NCBI RefSeq assembly: GCF_029852145.1
Contig: NC_079977.1
Location: 12,458,640-12,522,639, forward strand
Reading direction: 5' to 3'
Length of the DNA stretch: 64,000 bases
Origin: Microplitis mediator
Taxonomy: Eukaryota; Arthropoda; Insecta; Hymenoptera; Braconidae
Shown one piece after another: positions 1 through 11,761 of the stretch (position 1 is its first letter; each line of letters opens with the position of its first letter). The notes below the pieces were generated by a model. It had not been told where the DNA came from, did not search any database, and saw only the letters and a program-made list of their open reading frames with translations. The position numbers were made by a program, and so were the translations under genes.

Positions 1-1662
1 ATTATTAACTTTCTGAGTGTTTTTTCGATGCTGTCAGCATTTTTAATGTGTAAAAAATGCCACCAAGATATTTCATTTACTAAGTTCGGAGTGCGAGGAC
101 TAGGATTTAAATTGTGTTTAACGTGTCACTGTGGAAAAAGATATATTGATTCGTGTTCGCGTGTTGGAGTGGGTTATGAAATTAATCGTCGTATAGTTTA
201 TGTAATGCGATTAATTGGAGTTGGATTAGCGGGCATTAATAAATTTTGTGGTATGATGGAGTTAGGCAGAGGATTATACAAAACTGCTTATTATGATATT
301 CTCAGTAATATCACCACCGCAGTGAACAATGTATTTGATGCAGTGACGCGCAAAGCTGTTACCGAGGAGCAAGAAAAGCAAAGGAGTAAAGGACTTCCCG
401 TGGATGTGTTAACTGTTTCGGGTGACGGCTCTTGGGCGAAACGAGGGTTTTCTTCTTTGATAGGGATAGTTTCTCTTATCCTAAAATTTACTGGGAAAAT
501 TGTAGATGTGACTATACACTCAAGTGTTTGCAAAGCGTGCGATAAATGGAAAGGCAGAGAAAAAGAGCCTGAGTATATTGTCTGGTCTGAAGAACACCAG
601 GAGTTTTGTAATATAAACCACACTGGCAGTTCTGGTTTGATGGAAGTCAACGGAATTGTTGAAATGTTTATGCGTTCAATCGAAAAATTTGCAGTTAGAT
701 ATGGATTCTACATAGGAGATGGCGATACTAAGACCTTTAAAACTTTGCTGAATACTTCACCTTACGGTTCCGATTTTGAGGTGAAAAAGTTAGAATGCGT
801 TTTACATGTGGCAAAAAGAGTTTTTAAACGTGCTAATGAGGCAAGAAAAGCACTCATTCAAAAGAAGAAAGCCTTAAAGCAAGCCGAAGGAAAAGCCGAA
901 GCAAAAAAACCAGCAAAAAAATCTGTACCGAAGAAAACTGCAGCAAGCAAAGTAGCAGCGAAAAAAAAGGCTGTCGCAAAGATTGCCGTAGTCAAAACTC
1001 AGGGTTTAACAATCAAAGTGATGAAAGAGCTGTCAGTAAACTACGGTTTAGCTATTCGCAGAAATCCTGATTCTGTTGAAAATATGCGAAAGGAGATCTG
1101 GGCGGGATTCTATCATAAAATCTCAACAGATAAGAAGCCGCAACATTTCTACTGTTCACCCAGTTGGTGCAAGTACCTTAGAGCTAAAGAAAATAAATCA
1201 CTTAAAAAATACAAGCATAAACCAGCTCTTTCTGATAACGTTCAAGAGGTCCTTAAGCTGATCTACGAAGAGTTGACGAAGACCGAACTACTTGAAAGGT
1301 GTTTAGGTGGCCACACACAAAATAATAACGAAAGTTTTAACCATTGTGTGTGGAACATGGTACCTAAACACCTTTTTAATGGCAAGCAAGTAGTTGAAAT
1401 TGCATCAAAAACAGCTGCATGCATATTTAATGAAGGCTACTCCCCAGTTTTAAAAATCATGGAGGAGATGGGTCTGAAAATCGGGTCAAGCTCCGTGGAT
1501 TACGCCAACAACCACGATTTTTCGCGAATCGAGCTTGCGAATCGCCACAGCTTGAAAACATCAAGAGAGAGCAGAACAAAAAGAAAGAAGGCCAAATTAG
1601 CAGCAAATGAAAGTTTTGAACGAAATGAGGGCATTTCGTACGGTGCAGGCATCGCAGGTTAA
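1..1662 (+). CDS. Mutator-like transposase, 5' end outside window
   Basis: The reading frame is open from the window edge, so the ATG at 28 is probably internal; from there 544 residues follow. The protein resembles the Mutator-like transposase domain proteins of insects and cnidarians, which cut and paste DNA. Visible: a Cys-rich N-terminal part (CKKCH, then CLTCHC), the block DGSWAKRGFSSL with Asp133, IGDGDTKTF with Asp231/Asp233, HVAKRVFKRA, and GGHTQNNNESFN with Glu435. Together these make a plausible DDE set. The C-terminus ends SYGAGIAG, as is usual for the family. Residues about 274-326 are a Lys/Ala-rich stretch (KKPAKK, VPKKTAASKVAAKKK) like a histone H1 tail, lying between the second Asp and the Glu. 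The frame has no stops, so the copy may be recent. No terminal inverted repeat was identified. Confidence 0.85.
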   Translation: MINFLSVFSMLSAFLMCKKCHQDISFTKFGVRGLGFKLCLTCHCGKRYIDSCSRVGVGYEINRRIVYVMRLIGVGLAGINKFCGMMELGRGLYKTAYYDILSNITTAVNNVFDAVTRKAVTEEQEKQRSKGLPVDVLTVSGDGSWAKRGFSSLIGIVSLILKFTGKIVDVTIHSSVCKACDKWKGREKEPEYIVWSEEHQEFCNINHTGSSGLMEVNGIVEMFMRSIEKFAVRYGFYIGDGDTKTFKTLLNTSPYGSDFEVKKLECVLHVAKRVFKRANEARKALIQKKKALKQAEGKAEAKKPAKKSVPKKTAASKVAAKKKAVAKIAVVKTQGLTIKVMKELSVNYGLAIRRNPDSVENMRKEIWAGFYHKISTDKKPQHFYCSPSWCKYLRAKENKSLKKYKHKPALSDNVQEVLKLIYEELTKTELLERCLGGHTQNNNESFNHCVWNMVPKHLFNGKQVVEIASKTAACIFNEGYSPVLKIMEEMGLKIGSSSVDYANNHDFSRIELANRHSLKTSRESRTKRKKAKLAANESFERNEGISYGAGIAG

Positions 1663-2254
1663 ATTTTGGTAAGATATTTTTATTTTTTATTTAAAAAAAC
1701 TTTAAACGCATTTATCTCAAAACTACGTTTTCGCCGACGCCAATCACGATTTCTCCGGAACCCGTGGGCTGATCGTTCTGAAATTTGAACCACATATTCT
1801 ACACATAAATACTAACAGGATAGACTAAAATCATGTTAAAATTTTGATTTTAACTAATTTTTTTTTACAAATAACTGCGAAAAAAAAACACTTTTTTTTC
1901 AATTTTTTTTGTTTTGTTAAAAAAAATTAGTAAAAATAGTCCAAAATCAATATTGCTAGTTTGCGTCGTAGCCACTGTCATACCGATTCTAAAACACCTC
2001 GACTTTTTTTTTTCAGATAAGCCGTTGCTGAGATAGCGTGATTGAGTCGACCTGCCTTTCAATTATGGCGTTCTGTTGAAGTACATCTTTTGCATAAAAA
2101 TACTTGTAAAAATAAATGAAAAAATTTTTTTTTTTATAATTCAAGACTTTAATTATCATCCCTAACATCTTTTGTTTACTTATTTTTCATAGCAAGCTCA
2201 CAAAAAATTTCCAAAAAAAGACTATTTTTTTAGCCCACGAACTAGACTACACCC
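1663..2254. other. AT-rich 3' flank of the transposase, no gene
   Basis: Long A and T runs and no credible ORF. The text near 1724-1760 (ACGTTTTCGCCGACGCC) already resembles the CGACG words of the following satellite, so the transposase and satellite may belong to one element. Confidence 0.5.
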
Positions 2255-3815
2255 TTAATTGGCTAGGATAAGGGAAAGTAATAAAATTAAAATTTAACAG
2301 ATAAAAGACTAGTAAAATTTTCAGCCGACGTTTTTTTCGACGCTTATAACAAAACGACGACGTTTTTTTTTCGCCCTCGATAATTTGATCTTCCATTTTT
2401 TTTTTGAATTAATTAAGTTTCCGATATTGAAAATCCTGCGTATTTCAAAAGAAGATTACAAATTTATTGGCAAGAATAAGACAAAGGAAAAAAAACAAAA
2501 ATTTTACATATGATAGGCTAGTACAATTTTTAGCCGACGTTTTTTTCGACGCTTACAACAAAACGACGACGTTTTTTTTTTGCCATTGATAATTTGATGT
2601 TCCAATTTTTTTGCATAAATGACGTTCGTCGTTTCGAAATCCCGGGTATTTCAAAGCTAGATTGCTCATTTATTGGCGTGGACAAGAAAAAGTGAAAAAA
2701 CAAAAATTTAAAAGTGAAAGACTAGTACAATTTTCAGCCGACGTTTTTTTCGACGCTTACAACAAAACGACGACGTTTTTTTTTTGCCATTGATAATTTG
2801 ATGTTCCAATTTTTTTGCATAAATGACGTTCGTCGTTTCGAAATCCCGGGTATTTCAAAGCTAGATTGCTCATTTATTGGCGTGGACAAGAAAAAGTGAA
2901 AAAACAAAAATTTAAAAGTGAAAGACTAGTACAATTTTCAGCCGACGTTTTTTTCGACGCTTACAACAAAACGACGACGTTTTTTTTTTGCCATTGATAA
3001 TTTGATGTTCCAATTTTTTTGCATAAATGACGTTCGTCGTTTCGAAATCCCGGGTATTTCAAAGCTAGATTGCTCATTTATTGGCGTAGACAAGAAAAAG
3101 TGAAAAAACAAAAATTTAAAAGTGAAAGACTAGTACAATTTTCAGCCGACGTTTTTTTCGACGCTTACAATAAAACGACGACGTTTTTTTGTTTGCCCTC
3201 GATAATTTGATCTTTTAATTTTTTTGAATTAATTAATAAGTTCCCGATATTGAAAATTCCGCGTATCTCAAAAGAAGCTTACAAATTTATCGGCAAGAAT
3301 AAGACAAAGAAAAAAAACAAAAATTTTACATATGACATGCTAGTACAATTTTCAGTCGACGTTTTTTTCGACGCTTGCAACAAAACGACGACGTTTTTTT
3401 CTTGCCCTCGATAATTTGATCTTCCATTTTTTTTTTGAATTAATTAAGTTTCCGATATTGAAAATCCTGCGTATTTCAAAAGAAGATTACTAATTTATTG
3501 GCAAGAATAAGACAAAGGAATAAAAACAAAAATTTTACATATGATATGCTCGTACAATTTTCAGCCGACGTTTTTTTCGACGCTTACAACAAAACGACGA
3601 CGTTTTTTTTTTGGCCCTCGATAATTTGATGTTCTAATTTTTCGATTTAATTAAGTCCCCGATATTAAAAATTCCGCGCATTTTAAAGCTAGATTGGACA
3701 GTAATTGGCTAGGATAAGGGAAAGTAATAAAATTAAAATTTAACAGATAAAAGACTAGTAAAATTTTCAGCCGACGTTTTTTTCGACGCTTATAACAAAA
3801 CGACGACGTTTTTTT
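2255..3815 (+). repeat. Tandem satellite, 8 units of about 204-210 bp
   Basis: The landmark TCAGCCGACGTTTTTTTCGA recurs at about 2321, 2530, 2734, 2938, 3142, 3352, 3561 and 3767, giving periods of 204-210. Each unit carries CGACG on both sides of a short spacer (CGACG, CTTACAACAAAA, CGACGACG) followed by a T run, so every unit can form a small hairpin. The inner units starting near 2686 and 2890 are almost identical. The first and last units share their own variant (GGCTAGGATAAGGGAAAGTA before the landmark), unlike the inner ones. A degenerate partial unit lies at 4150-4225. Confidence 0.9.
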
Positions 3816-5080
3816 TTCGCTCTAGATCAACAGCTCCGCACATCCAATATTAAATTGATATTTCTTTTCTTGACTTAAATTTTGAAGTCCACGCGCCATC
3901 TCTGATTTTATGGTTGAACCCTTATGTGTCGATAATATTGCTATTTGCTTTGTCAACGGTCATGGGTTCCCACCTATTGCCCGCTCAGTATAACATACGT
4001 GCGAGTTATTTTATTTTATTGGTTTTTATACTTTTATTCACCGTTAATTCATTTATACATAAATTTTATATCTCCACTAATACTGAAAATAATTTCTATA
4101 TTCAGTACATTTACATTTTTCATTATTTTTTGCTTATTTATCGATGTTTTAGATCACCGTCGTTTTTAATCAAAACGTCGACGTTTTCGTGAACAAAGCG
4201 ACCGACGTTTTTGCCGTCGCTCGAGTCCACCAGGGTATTTAGTGCCATTTTATGGCTACTTTAAATGCTGGATTGCTTAAAATATTGTTATATTAGCTTT
4301 AATTGATCTGGCTTCTTGTATATACAATGTACAATATGGTGATTAAGATTACAGCTAGCAGAAAGTTCAGACTAGTCTTTTATATAGGGCATTGAATGAG
4401 CGAGACTTATTAAACTTTTAATATTTTACTGATGAGGAATTATATTTATATCACACATTTTATCTAGTTGCCTAAACAGAATAAAGCCATCATACAGTGT
4501 AGGATGAGTTGATGCCTACATACGTCTAGTCTGATCTTTCTATCCTTAAAATAAGCAATAAAAATATGGGAATTAACATATAACAGAACTGTATACCGTC
4601 TGACAATGACACGTTTTATAAAGACCTCTATCAATTTTTCTTTTCAGGTCTTTATATTTTATTCTCTACAATTTTTTTGAGTTTAATAATAACAATGTGA
4701 CCGGGGTCGAGTATACTTATGACAAGTTTTAAATTTTATAAACAATGTAATTATTGATTTTGTCTTTTACATTATTAAAACAGATAAATATGATTTTTCT
4801 ATGGTAAATGTTCAAAAATTTTTAGTAAAAATGTTTTTTGATATTGTTTTATCGAGATAACATAATGATATAAAAATTTTTTTTTAAAATGCTGAAGTGA
4901 CTATTTCTTTTCAAATCGAAATATTAGTACAAGTCAAGAGCTCTGTAAACGTTAACTGCCTTTGGTTTTAAATTTTGCATAGGGAAATTTACCGTAGAAT
5001 TGCAGGATTCCAGTTAATATTTAATAATTGTATTTATTGAATACATCTTTTATTCAGAAAGTGTACATTAATACATATAA
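3816..5080. other. AT-rich spacer without a supported gene
   Basis: A 92-codon ORF at 3914-4192 is hydrophobic and T-rich, resembles no family I know, and overlaps a second open frame; I do not call it. CGACG words recur at 4150-4225. The rest, 4230-5080, is plain AT-rich sequence. Confidence 0.5.
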
Positions 5081-5878
5081 AAAGGCCATTCGGCAGCCGA
5101 AATGGAAGGTAGATTTTCCAATTAATCTATATAAAAAATTACATACATACATATTTTGTGATACATGTTAGTGTATAGACATGATATGATATTAGGCTCG
5201 TTTTCTTAGAGTGAGGGTAAAAAAAGACAACGACTATTTTCGATAGAGAACTTCAGATAGTTGATTTGACAAAACATTATATAGGTAATGTATAAAACTA
5301 ACCTTCACGTAAACAAAGTATAGAAAATTTAATTAATATGAGATCATAATTGTAATCGCTATTACGATGGCAAGACCAGTGATAATCATAGGGATTAGAG
5401 GTACATTTGATACATCATAAATAATTAAAGAAATACTTTTAAAATATAAAATATTCGGAAATTTACAGGTTATTTTGTTCACAATAAAATTCAACTGACC
5501 AAATTGTAATATAATGGGAAATGCATAAGTTATGTAGAATGAACACCATATTTGCAACATTTGTTGATTCCATTAAAATTTTCAAGGCCATCAAATTATT
5601 GGAAGAAATAGTCAAAACATAAAGTTTAAGGTTAGATATTAAAGCTTACTAAACAAGCTTTATTTTACTTTTTACTAAAATTGTCTATCAGTTTTAGTTT
5701 TAATGTTATATGAACTTCAACAGTGAATAAAAACTGATTTTTTCGAAAAATCGTGAAAATTTCAAACAACTATTACTTCAAAACTAATTGACTGATTTAG
5801 CTCATCTTCGAATTTGATCAAGATAATCTGCTATAGAATAAGTGTAAAAAATTTCATTAAGATCCGATAAGAACTGTG

Positions 5879-7518
5879 CCCGGGAAAAAAAGTTCTTATA
5901 TGATCATATATAAATCATATAAAAGTGACTCATATAAAATCATATAAAGTTTTATAATGAAATTGGTCCTATAAAAACTTATATGACTTTATAAAATCTT
6001 ATATAATCATAAAATCTTATATAATCATATAAAATCTTATATAATCATATAAAGTTAGATATACCCGGTAAAAAATGATTTTACCTAATCATATATACAA
6101 TAAATTTTATATGATTAGATCTCGAAATTGGCAGGATTTGATGATATATAATCATGCATGAACAAAAACAAAAAAAAAAAACATCTATCGGTTAACTGCT
6201 ATTTTGCCAAGGGGTCATCCATCCAATTAATGTTCTGCCTCAATGCTGCTCAGCTTTGATGATCTCTTGATTGCCGTCTGGTTCTCTAGTCTGCTTTACC
6301 CTTATAAGTATTTGACAATCTATAGCATTACTTGAATCGAATGATCAAATTGATACATCCTACATCAATAATGCACCAAATATGATCAAATTTTATCACA
6401 TTAGTGTTTTATATAAAATTATAAATTTCTTTAAAATAACCTGCTTATAAGACCATAGAAATTTATATATAAGAATCATAAAACTATATAAACTTTTATA
6501 TAATCATATATTGTTTTATATAACCGTATTACACTCTTTTGTACTTAAACAAATTTATTTATAAATTCATATAAAATCACATCAATTTTCATTAATTATC
6601 TGAATTCGTAAAAGAATTTTATAAGGTCATATAAGATTTCATATGATCATACATGATTTTGTATAATCATATAAAACGTGCTCTTGTAATTTCACAATGT
6701 TATATATAACTTTATATGAAGTTACATCGAATTTCATAAAAATTTTATAGGATTATACGAATTATTATGAGAATTTTATAAAATCATATGAGTTCTTATA
6801 TAATCATATATGACTGCATATAATGTATAACATTTTATCTGGTAATGTTATAAACTCATATATAACTTTATAAAAAATCATATCAACTATTATAAAATCC
6901 TTATAAAATTATATAAATTCTTATAAGAATTTTATAAGATCGTTATGAGCTTTTATATGATCATATATGATTATATATAAGCATATGAAACTTTACCTGG
7001 TATTGTTATAAAGTTATATATAACTTTATATAAAATCACATCAATTGTTATAAAATTCTTATAAGATCATATGAATCTTTATAAGAATTTTATAAGATTA
7101 TGTAAGCTTTCATATAATCATATATAAACATATATGTTTATGTATGATTCTATAAGAACTTTTTCTCGGGTTTATATAAAATCACATCAATTTTTATAAA
7201 ATCCTTATAAAACTATATAAATTCTTATAAGATTTTCATAAGATCATATGAACTTTTATATGACCATATATAATTATATATAAGCATATAAAACTTTATC
7301 TAGTACTTTTATAAAAATATATATAACTTTATATAAAGTCATATCGACTTTTATAAAGTCCTCACGAGAGTATATTAATTCTTATAAGAACTTTATAAGA
7401 TCATATAAGCTTTTATGTAATCATATATAATTTTTATATATTTCTTATATGATCATATATAAATTGTATATGAACATATATGTTTATATATGATCATATA
7501 AAATCTTTTTTTCCCGGG
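5879..7518. mobile_element. CCCGGG-ended word-repeat element, AT-word type
   Basis: Both ends read CCCGGGAAAAAA (inverted). The flanks are ..GAACTGTG and TGGGTGCTATCG. Intact relatives read GAACTGTAGGTGCTATCG, so the insertion fits a 2-bp duplication TG after an A-to-G change. The body is dozens of copies, in both orientations, of words such as CTTATATAATCATATAAA. A 5S-rRNA-like segment sits at 6211-6275. No ORF was found. Confidence 0.75.
6211..6275 (-). pseudogene. 5S rRNA-like segment
   Basis: Read on + it resembles the reverse complement of insect 5S rRNA: GGGGTCATCCATCCAA against GGTCACCCATCCAAG, then AATGCTGCTCAGCTTTGATG against GACGCTGCTTAACTTCGGTG. A homologous segment at 10959-11031 is closer to 5S (GGTCACCC, CCGATGCTGTTTAAC). 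This covers the 5S internal control region, so it could be a Pol III promoter relic. It is too degenerate to be a working 5S gene. Confidence 0.55.
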
Positions 7519-8065
7519 TGGGTGCTATCGTAATGACAAGACCAGTGATAATCATAGAGATTAGGGTACATTTGATACATCATAAATAATAAAAGAACTA
7601 CTTTTAAAATACAAAATAGCGGTGAAATTTACAGGTTATTTTGTGCAAAATAAAATACAGCTGACGAAACTGGATTATAATGGGACAAGCATAAGTTATG
7701 TGGAATGAAAACCATATTTTCGACATTTTTTGATTCCATTAAAATTTTTAAATCTATCATATTATTGGAAGAGATGGTCAAAATGTAACGTTTAAGGTCA
7801 TAAATTAAAGCTTATTAGTCAAGCTTTAAAATACTTTTTACAGAAATTCTCTATGAATTTTAGTTTTAAAGTTATATGGACTTTAAAAGTGATTAAAAAC
7901 TGATTTTTTCGAAAAATCGTAAAAATTTCAAACAGCCATAACTTCTAAACTAATCGACCGATTCGGCCCATCTTCGAACTTAACCGTGGTAATTACACAT
8001 GGAATGAGTGTGAAAAATTTCATTAAGATCGGATAAGAATTGTAGACGCAACCGTATCCTCAAAA

Positions 8066-8076
8066 GTCCGTTATAT

Positions 8077-8163
<87 letters not shown>
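8066..8163. repeat. (TA)n microsatellite inside copy A
   Basis: About 95 bp of pure TA, followed by GTATTTATATATATATATA. It stands in the same internal place as the (TA)n tracts of the sister copies at 30296-30327 and 34851-34941, so it belongs to the element. Confidence 0.95.
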
Positions 8164-8165
<2 letters not shown>

Positions 8166-8319
8166 TTATATATATATATATACATACATATATAAATTTT
8201 TTAACGAATGGTATTTTTGAACTCTACTCAACTAATTATGATAGTTTACGACGAAATCCCTTGAAAAATCGACCATGAGGACAAATACAATAGTTAGATT
8301 TTTAAAAAAATCTACCTAA

Positions 8320-8699
8320 AAAAATACAGTTTGTACTATTGATGACCAAATGTCACTCCGTCATTTAAAAATTAATATGACATAATTATATTAAAGGAAT
8401 CATACAGCCTATAGCGATATACTATTTAATTCCTAAATTTGATGTAATTGTGTAAAGTTTAATATAATTATAGTTTATTTAAAAATAATATAGACATTCA
8501 TATAAGTTATTTCCTGTAATTTCTTAATTCTCATGTAGTAATGTTACAATATATTGCATATCATCTTCAAGTAAATGACCAAAATTAACAGCTGGCATTT
8601 GGTAACACTTTTGCAGCACCGAAGTAAAAGGGACTAAAATTAATTCAGGCATCAAGTCCGAGCATTTGAAAAAATCAGTGTATGGTTGTGATGGAATAT
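8320..8699. other. Spacer without recognised feature
   Basis: AT-rich, no ORF of note. It could be host or hAT sequence left of the CCCGGG element at 8700. I see no motif. Confidence 0.4.
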
Positions 8700-9727
8700 C
8701 CCGGGAAAAAATGATCAGGCCTGACCATGCCTGTTCATGTATGATCAGGCCTGAAATTAGACCTGATCATGCCTGTTCACGTATAATCAGGCCTGAAATT
8801 AGACATGATCAGGCCTGATCATACCTGTCCATGCCTGTTCATGTCTGAGGCGTTAAATACACTCAGGCCTGTTCATGGCTGTTCATGTCTGTTCATGCCT
8901 GACCATGTCTGTTCATGTTTGAAGCGTTATATGCGTTCAGGCCTAATCATACCTGTCCATGCCTGTCCATGTCTGTTCATGCATGTTCATGTCTGTTTCT
9001 GTCTAAAGTGTTAAATACAGTCAGGCCTGATCATACGTGTCCATGCCTGGTCATGTCTGTTCATGTCTGAAGCGTTAAATACAGTCAGGTCTGATCATGT
9101 CTGTTCATGGCTGTTCATGTCGGAAGCGTTAAATACAGTCAGGTCTGATCATGCCTGATCATGTCTGTTCATGGCTGGTCATGGTTGTTCATGTCTGAAG
9201 CGTTAACTACGCTCAGGACTGATCATACCTGCCCATGCCTGGTCATGTCTGTTCATGTCTGTTCATAGATATAAAATTTTTTTGACCAAGAATCTATCAC
9301 GTATAACCCGGGAAAAAAGGATCAGACCTGATCAGACATGAACAGGCATGAGTCTTAAGACTTTCAGTACTTGAAGTTCGTACGAGACCTATTTTTCAAC
9401 TCAATCTCTTAGGTCAACAGGTAACGAGGCGAACTTTCAAGCGCAAGGTCCACGGTTCGAATCCTAGACACTCCCATGATTTTTATTTTTTTTTTCATTT
9501 TTATAGAAATAATTATATATAATTGTATATAGTTATGCATAATTATATATAATTATATAGGACCATTTTTATATATAATTGTTTTACCAGAATGGACATG
9601 AACAGGCATGAACAGACCTGATCAGACCTGAACATGCCTGATCAGGCATGGTCATTTTTCATGTCTGATCAGGCCTGAAGACTCATGCCTGCTCATGTCT
9701 GATCAGGCCTGAACATTTTTTCCCGGG
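8700..9727. mobile_element. CCCGGG-ended element with GATCAGGCCTG words and tRNA-like core
   Basis: Ends are CCCGGGAAAAAATGATCA at left and the inverted TTTTTTCCCGGG at right. The left arm is an array of words (TGATCATGCCTGTTCATG and variants) spaced by AAGCGTTAAATAC. The right arm has the same words inverted (CATGAACAGGCATGAACA). Between them lies ATAAAATTTTTTTGACCAAG and a tRNA-like module. A third CCCGGGAAAAAA at 9307 lies inside, so either the piece 9307-9727 is an insertion or the copy is chimeric. It interrupts a hAT transposase exon. No clear target duplication (flanks TAT and AAG). Confidence 0.8.
9403..9476 (+). pseudogene. tRNA-derived Pol III module (copy 1)
   Basis: Contains CTCTTAGGTCAACAGGTAAC, an A-box-like stretch, and GGTTCGAATCC, a perfect B-box core, about 40 nt apart. 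The T stem pairs poorly, so this is a tRNA-like promoter relic and not a tRNA gene. The same module occurs at 12210 and 42008 at the same place in sister elements. Confidence 0.6.
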
Positions 9728-9731
9728 AAGA

Positions 9732-10560
9732 ACGTAAATTTCATGAGTCATCAATAGCATGTGCTGTGATCGTGATGAATGGAATATTACTACGTGATGA
9801 CCAAGCATCAGTTGTGATAGCGACAGTTGGGAAACGGTTAAGAGACGTAAGAATTTTATTGCGTACAGAATCATAAATGCCTTGTAAACGATTTTGTACA
9901 ACCATTTTATTTGGCATAGTATAATCTGGGCAAACAGTTCAAAGAAACTGCAAAAATCCAGAACCTTCTCCAAATGATAACGGCAGCATGTTAACTGCTA
10001 TCATTTTTACAATTGATCCGGTGATTGCTTCAGATTTGGGATTCTGAAAAAAAAATAAATATTTTAAAACTTTATAATTAATATTGACATTATATAATTA
10101 ATAAACTCATCACATATTTTAGATTTTATATTTCATATTAATTAAAAAAAAAGCAAGAAATACTAATAAATATTTACAACACGGCAGTAATGTTTCTTGG
10201 TAGATATTTTCTGACATTTTTTTGGTACCTCAGACAATTCGGGATCGGACTCATCGTTGACTCTAAATATGAATTTTGAATTAATTAATTACAATTACTA
10301 AAATTAAAATTACAGTTATAAGATATGTTCTTTTATTATAAAAAAAAGTTTAAACGAAGTTAGCATAAAAGTAATCGGTAAAAAAAAATTGACTTATTCA
10401 GAACTAGAATATGACTCGTCAATCGGAATGACTGATTGAAATTTGTCAGGATGTTTATTTTTCACGTGGTACCTTAATGATGACGTTGTTTTTTTAGTAT
10501 TATACTGAACTGGGCAATATTAACACTTTGCACAATTACTTGTAATTGGTATAAAATGAT
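9732..10560 (-). pseudogene. hAT (ZBED-type) transposase fragment
   Basis: Read on the minus strand, 10392-10560 encodes a BED zinc finger: NCAKC with a Cys pair, TKKTTSSLRYHVKNKHPD with the His pair. A linker lies near 10195-10265 (DESDPELSEVPKKC). The stretch 10043-9732 follows a good splice acceptor (T run then CAG) and encodes hAT-like sequence: AITGSIVKMIAVNMLPLS, TVAITTDAWSSRNIPFITIT and TAHAIDD. In-frame stops occur in the BED part and after GSGFLQFL. The frame ends at the CCCGGG element at 9727, so the C-terminal half is missing. Probable role when intact: a cut-and-paste transposase giving 8-bp duplications. Confidence 0.7.
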
Positions 10561-10958
10561 TCCATACGTAAAATGAGATTTTAAATATTAAATTTAAAAT
10601 AACTATTTCACATATACTATCGCCGACATTGATGTCAGTCCTTTTTTGAAAACACTACCCGATGAAAAAAGATTTTGTCTACTCATCTATGATCATGCAT
10701 AATTGTCTATATATGATCAGATCCAAAAATTGGCCAGGTCTGATCATACATAACTTGATCTGTTTATATATGAACAGATATGATTATATATAACCATGCA
10801 TGAACGAATATAGTCATTTTTAGAATCTCATTTAGAATATCTGTAAATTAATAATTAAGTAATTTAATTAGGATTTATTGCCTTTATCAATATAAATGTT
10901 GGCTAAAATTAAATAATAAAAAAAAAAAATTATTATCCGTTGACTACTATTTTACTAC

Positions 10959-11031
10959 GAGGTCACCCGTTCAATTAATGTCCCATGCCGATGCTGTTTA
11001 ACATTGGTTATCGATGGATTGTACTCTGATC
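10959..11031 (-). pseudogene. 5S rRNA-like segment (better preserved)
   Basis: The plus-strand text GAGGTCACCCGTTCAATTAA and GCCGATGCTGTTTAACATTG matches the reverse complement of the central part of eukaryotic 5S rRNA (GGTCACCCATCCAAG, GACGCTGCTTAACTTCGGTG). This is the internal promoter region. It lies mid-element between the word arrays. Confidence 0.6.
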
Positions 11032-11224
11032 CTCTAGTCTGTTCTACACTTATAATTAAGAGAAGTTTATGGCATTACTGAACTCAAATAATCAAATTGA
11101 TACTTTATACTTTTAAATTGCTGCCGAAACCTTGGAACATTTTTTAAGTATTGGGGATTCAAGTTTGATTGATAGTTGACAGAATAAAAATTTAATAACT
11201 TTGATATTAAAAAGTTGTCATATT

Positions 11225-11267
11225 ATTTAAGATATATATATATAGATATATATTAAATTCCAATACA

Positions 11268-11323
<56 letters not shown>

Positions 11324-11335
11324 TGTATTGGAACT
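11225..11335. repeat. (TA)n tract bounded by inverted 15-mers
   Basis: TTCCAATACAATGTATATA at 11257 is followed by TA repeats and closes with TATATACATTGTATTGGAA ending about 11331, so the whole stretch folds into one hairpin. Confidence 0.85.
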
Positions 11336-11761
11336 ATACACATAATTAAATATTTATTGGTTTCATATCAATAAAGTCTGATCAGATTTAATCATATATA
11401 GACATATATAACTACATATAAGTTCATATCAGTCATATCTGATCAGATCCAATCATATATAAACTTATGCACGACTATACATGAATTTATATTAGCCATG
11501 TCTGAACAGATCTAATTATGTATAGACTTATATATAAATAGATCTGATCATATACAGACTTATGTATGATTATATACGGGCTTATAACAGCCATGGCTTC
11601 TCTATAGTTCTCTTTAGAGAACTTTCTCATACGCCGTAATCAGACAAATTAAAATTAGTCAATTAATTCCAAAGATCTACACTCGAATTTAAATAGAAAA
11701 AATTAATTTTTGTCATTCTATATCTCTTAAGCTATTTGATCAATTTCGATAAATCTGGTGG

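Larger units (their letters stand above)
5081..8319. mobile_element. AATCTACCT-ended element, copy A (interrupted)
   Basis: It starts AAAGGCCATTCGGCAGCCG, a small hairpin, followed by AAGGTAGATTTT. It ends AAAAAAATCTACCT, so the outer ends are inverted versions of AGGTAGATTTTT. The body has two tandem copies of a block of about 550 bp (about 5330-5878 and 7519-8060), each running from GATAATCATAG to ATTAAGATCCGATAAGAA, then a (TA)n tract and a unique 3' tail. The same build appears at 28941, 31708 and 60291. No coding capacity was seen. It is split by the element at 5879-7518. Its class is unknown: non-autonomous DNA transposon or Helitron-like. Confidence 0.75.
10658..11625. mobile_element. 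Degenerate word-repeat element with 5S-like core
   Basis: The left end reads CCCGATGAAAAAAGATTTTG, a decayed form of CCCGGGAAAAAA. Words such as TCTGATCAGATC, ATATATGATCAGATCC and ATCATATATAGAC fill both arms (10660-10815, 11370-11600). The centre holds a 5S-like segment homologous to that at 6211. The right end is not certain. A short fragment of the same family lies at 53254-53293. Confidence 0.5.

Noticed and set aside
2255..3815. CRISPR-like array
   Set aside because: Spacers are not unique: the whole 204-210 bp unit repeats, and the context is eukaryotic.
3914..4192. 92-codon hydrophobic ORF
   Set aside because: T-rich, overlaps another open frame, no family recognised; a mitochondrial origin was considered but no block matched.
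8805..9014. ORF with HVCSCLFMPD repeats, also at 11736-11954
   Set aside because: Product of the CCTGTTCATG word array.
9403..9476. Functional tRNA gene
   Set aside because: A and B boxes are present but the T stem and acceptor do not pair; repeated identically inside mobile elements.
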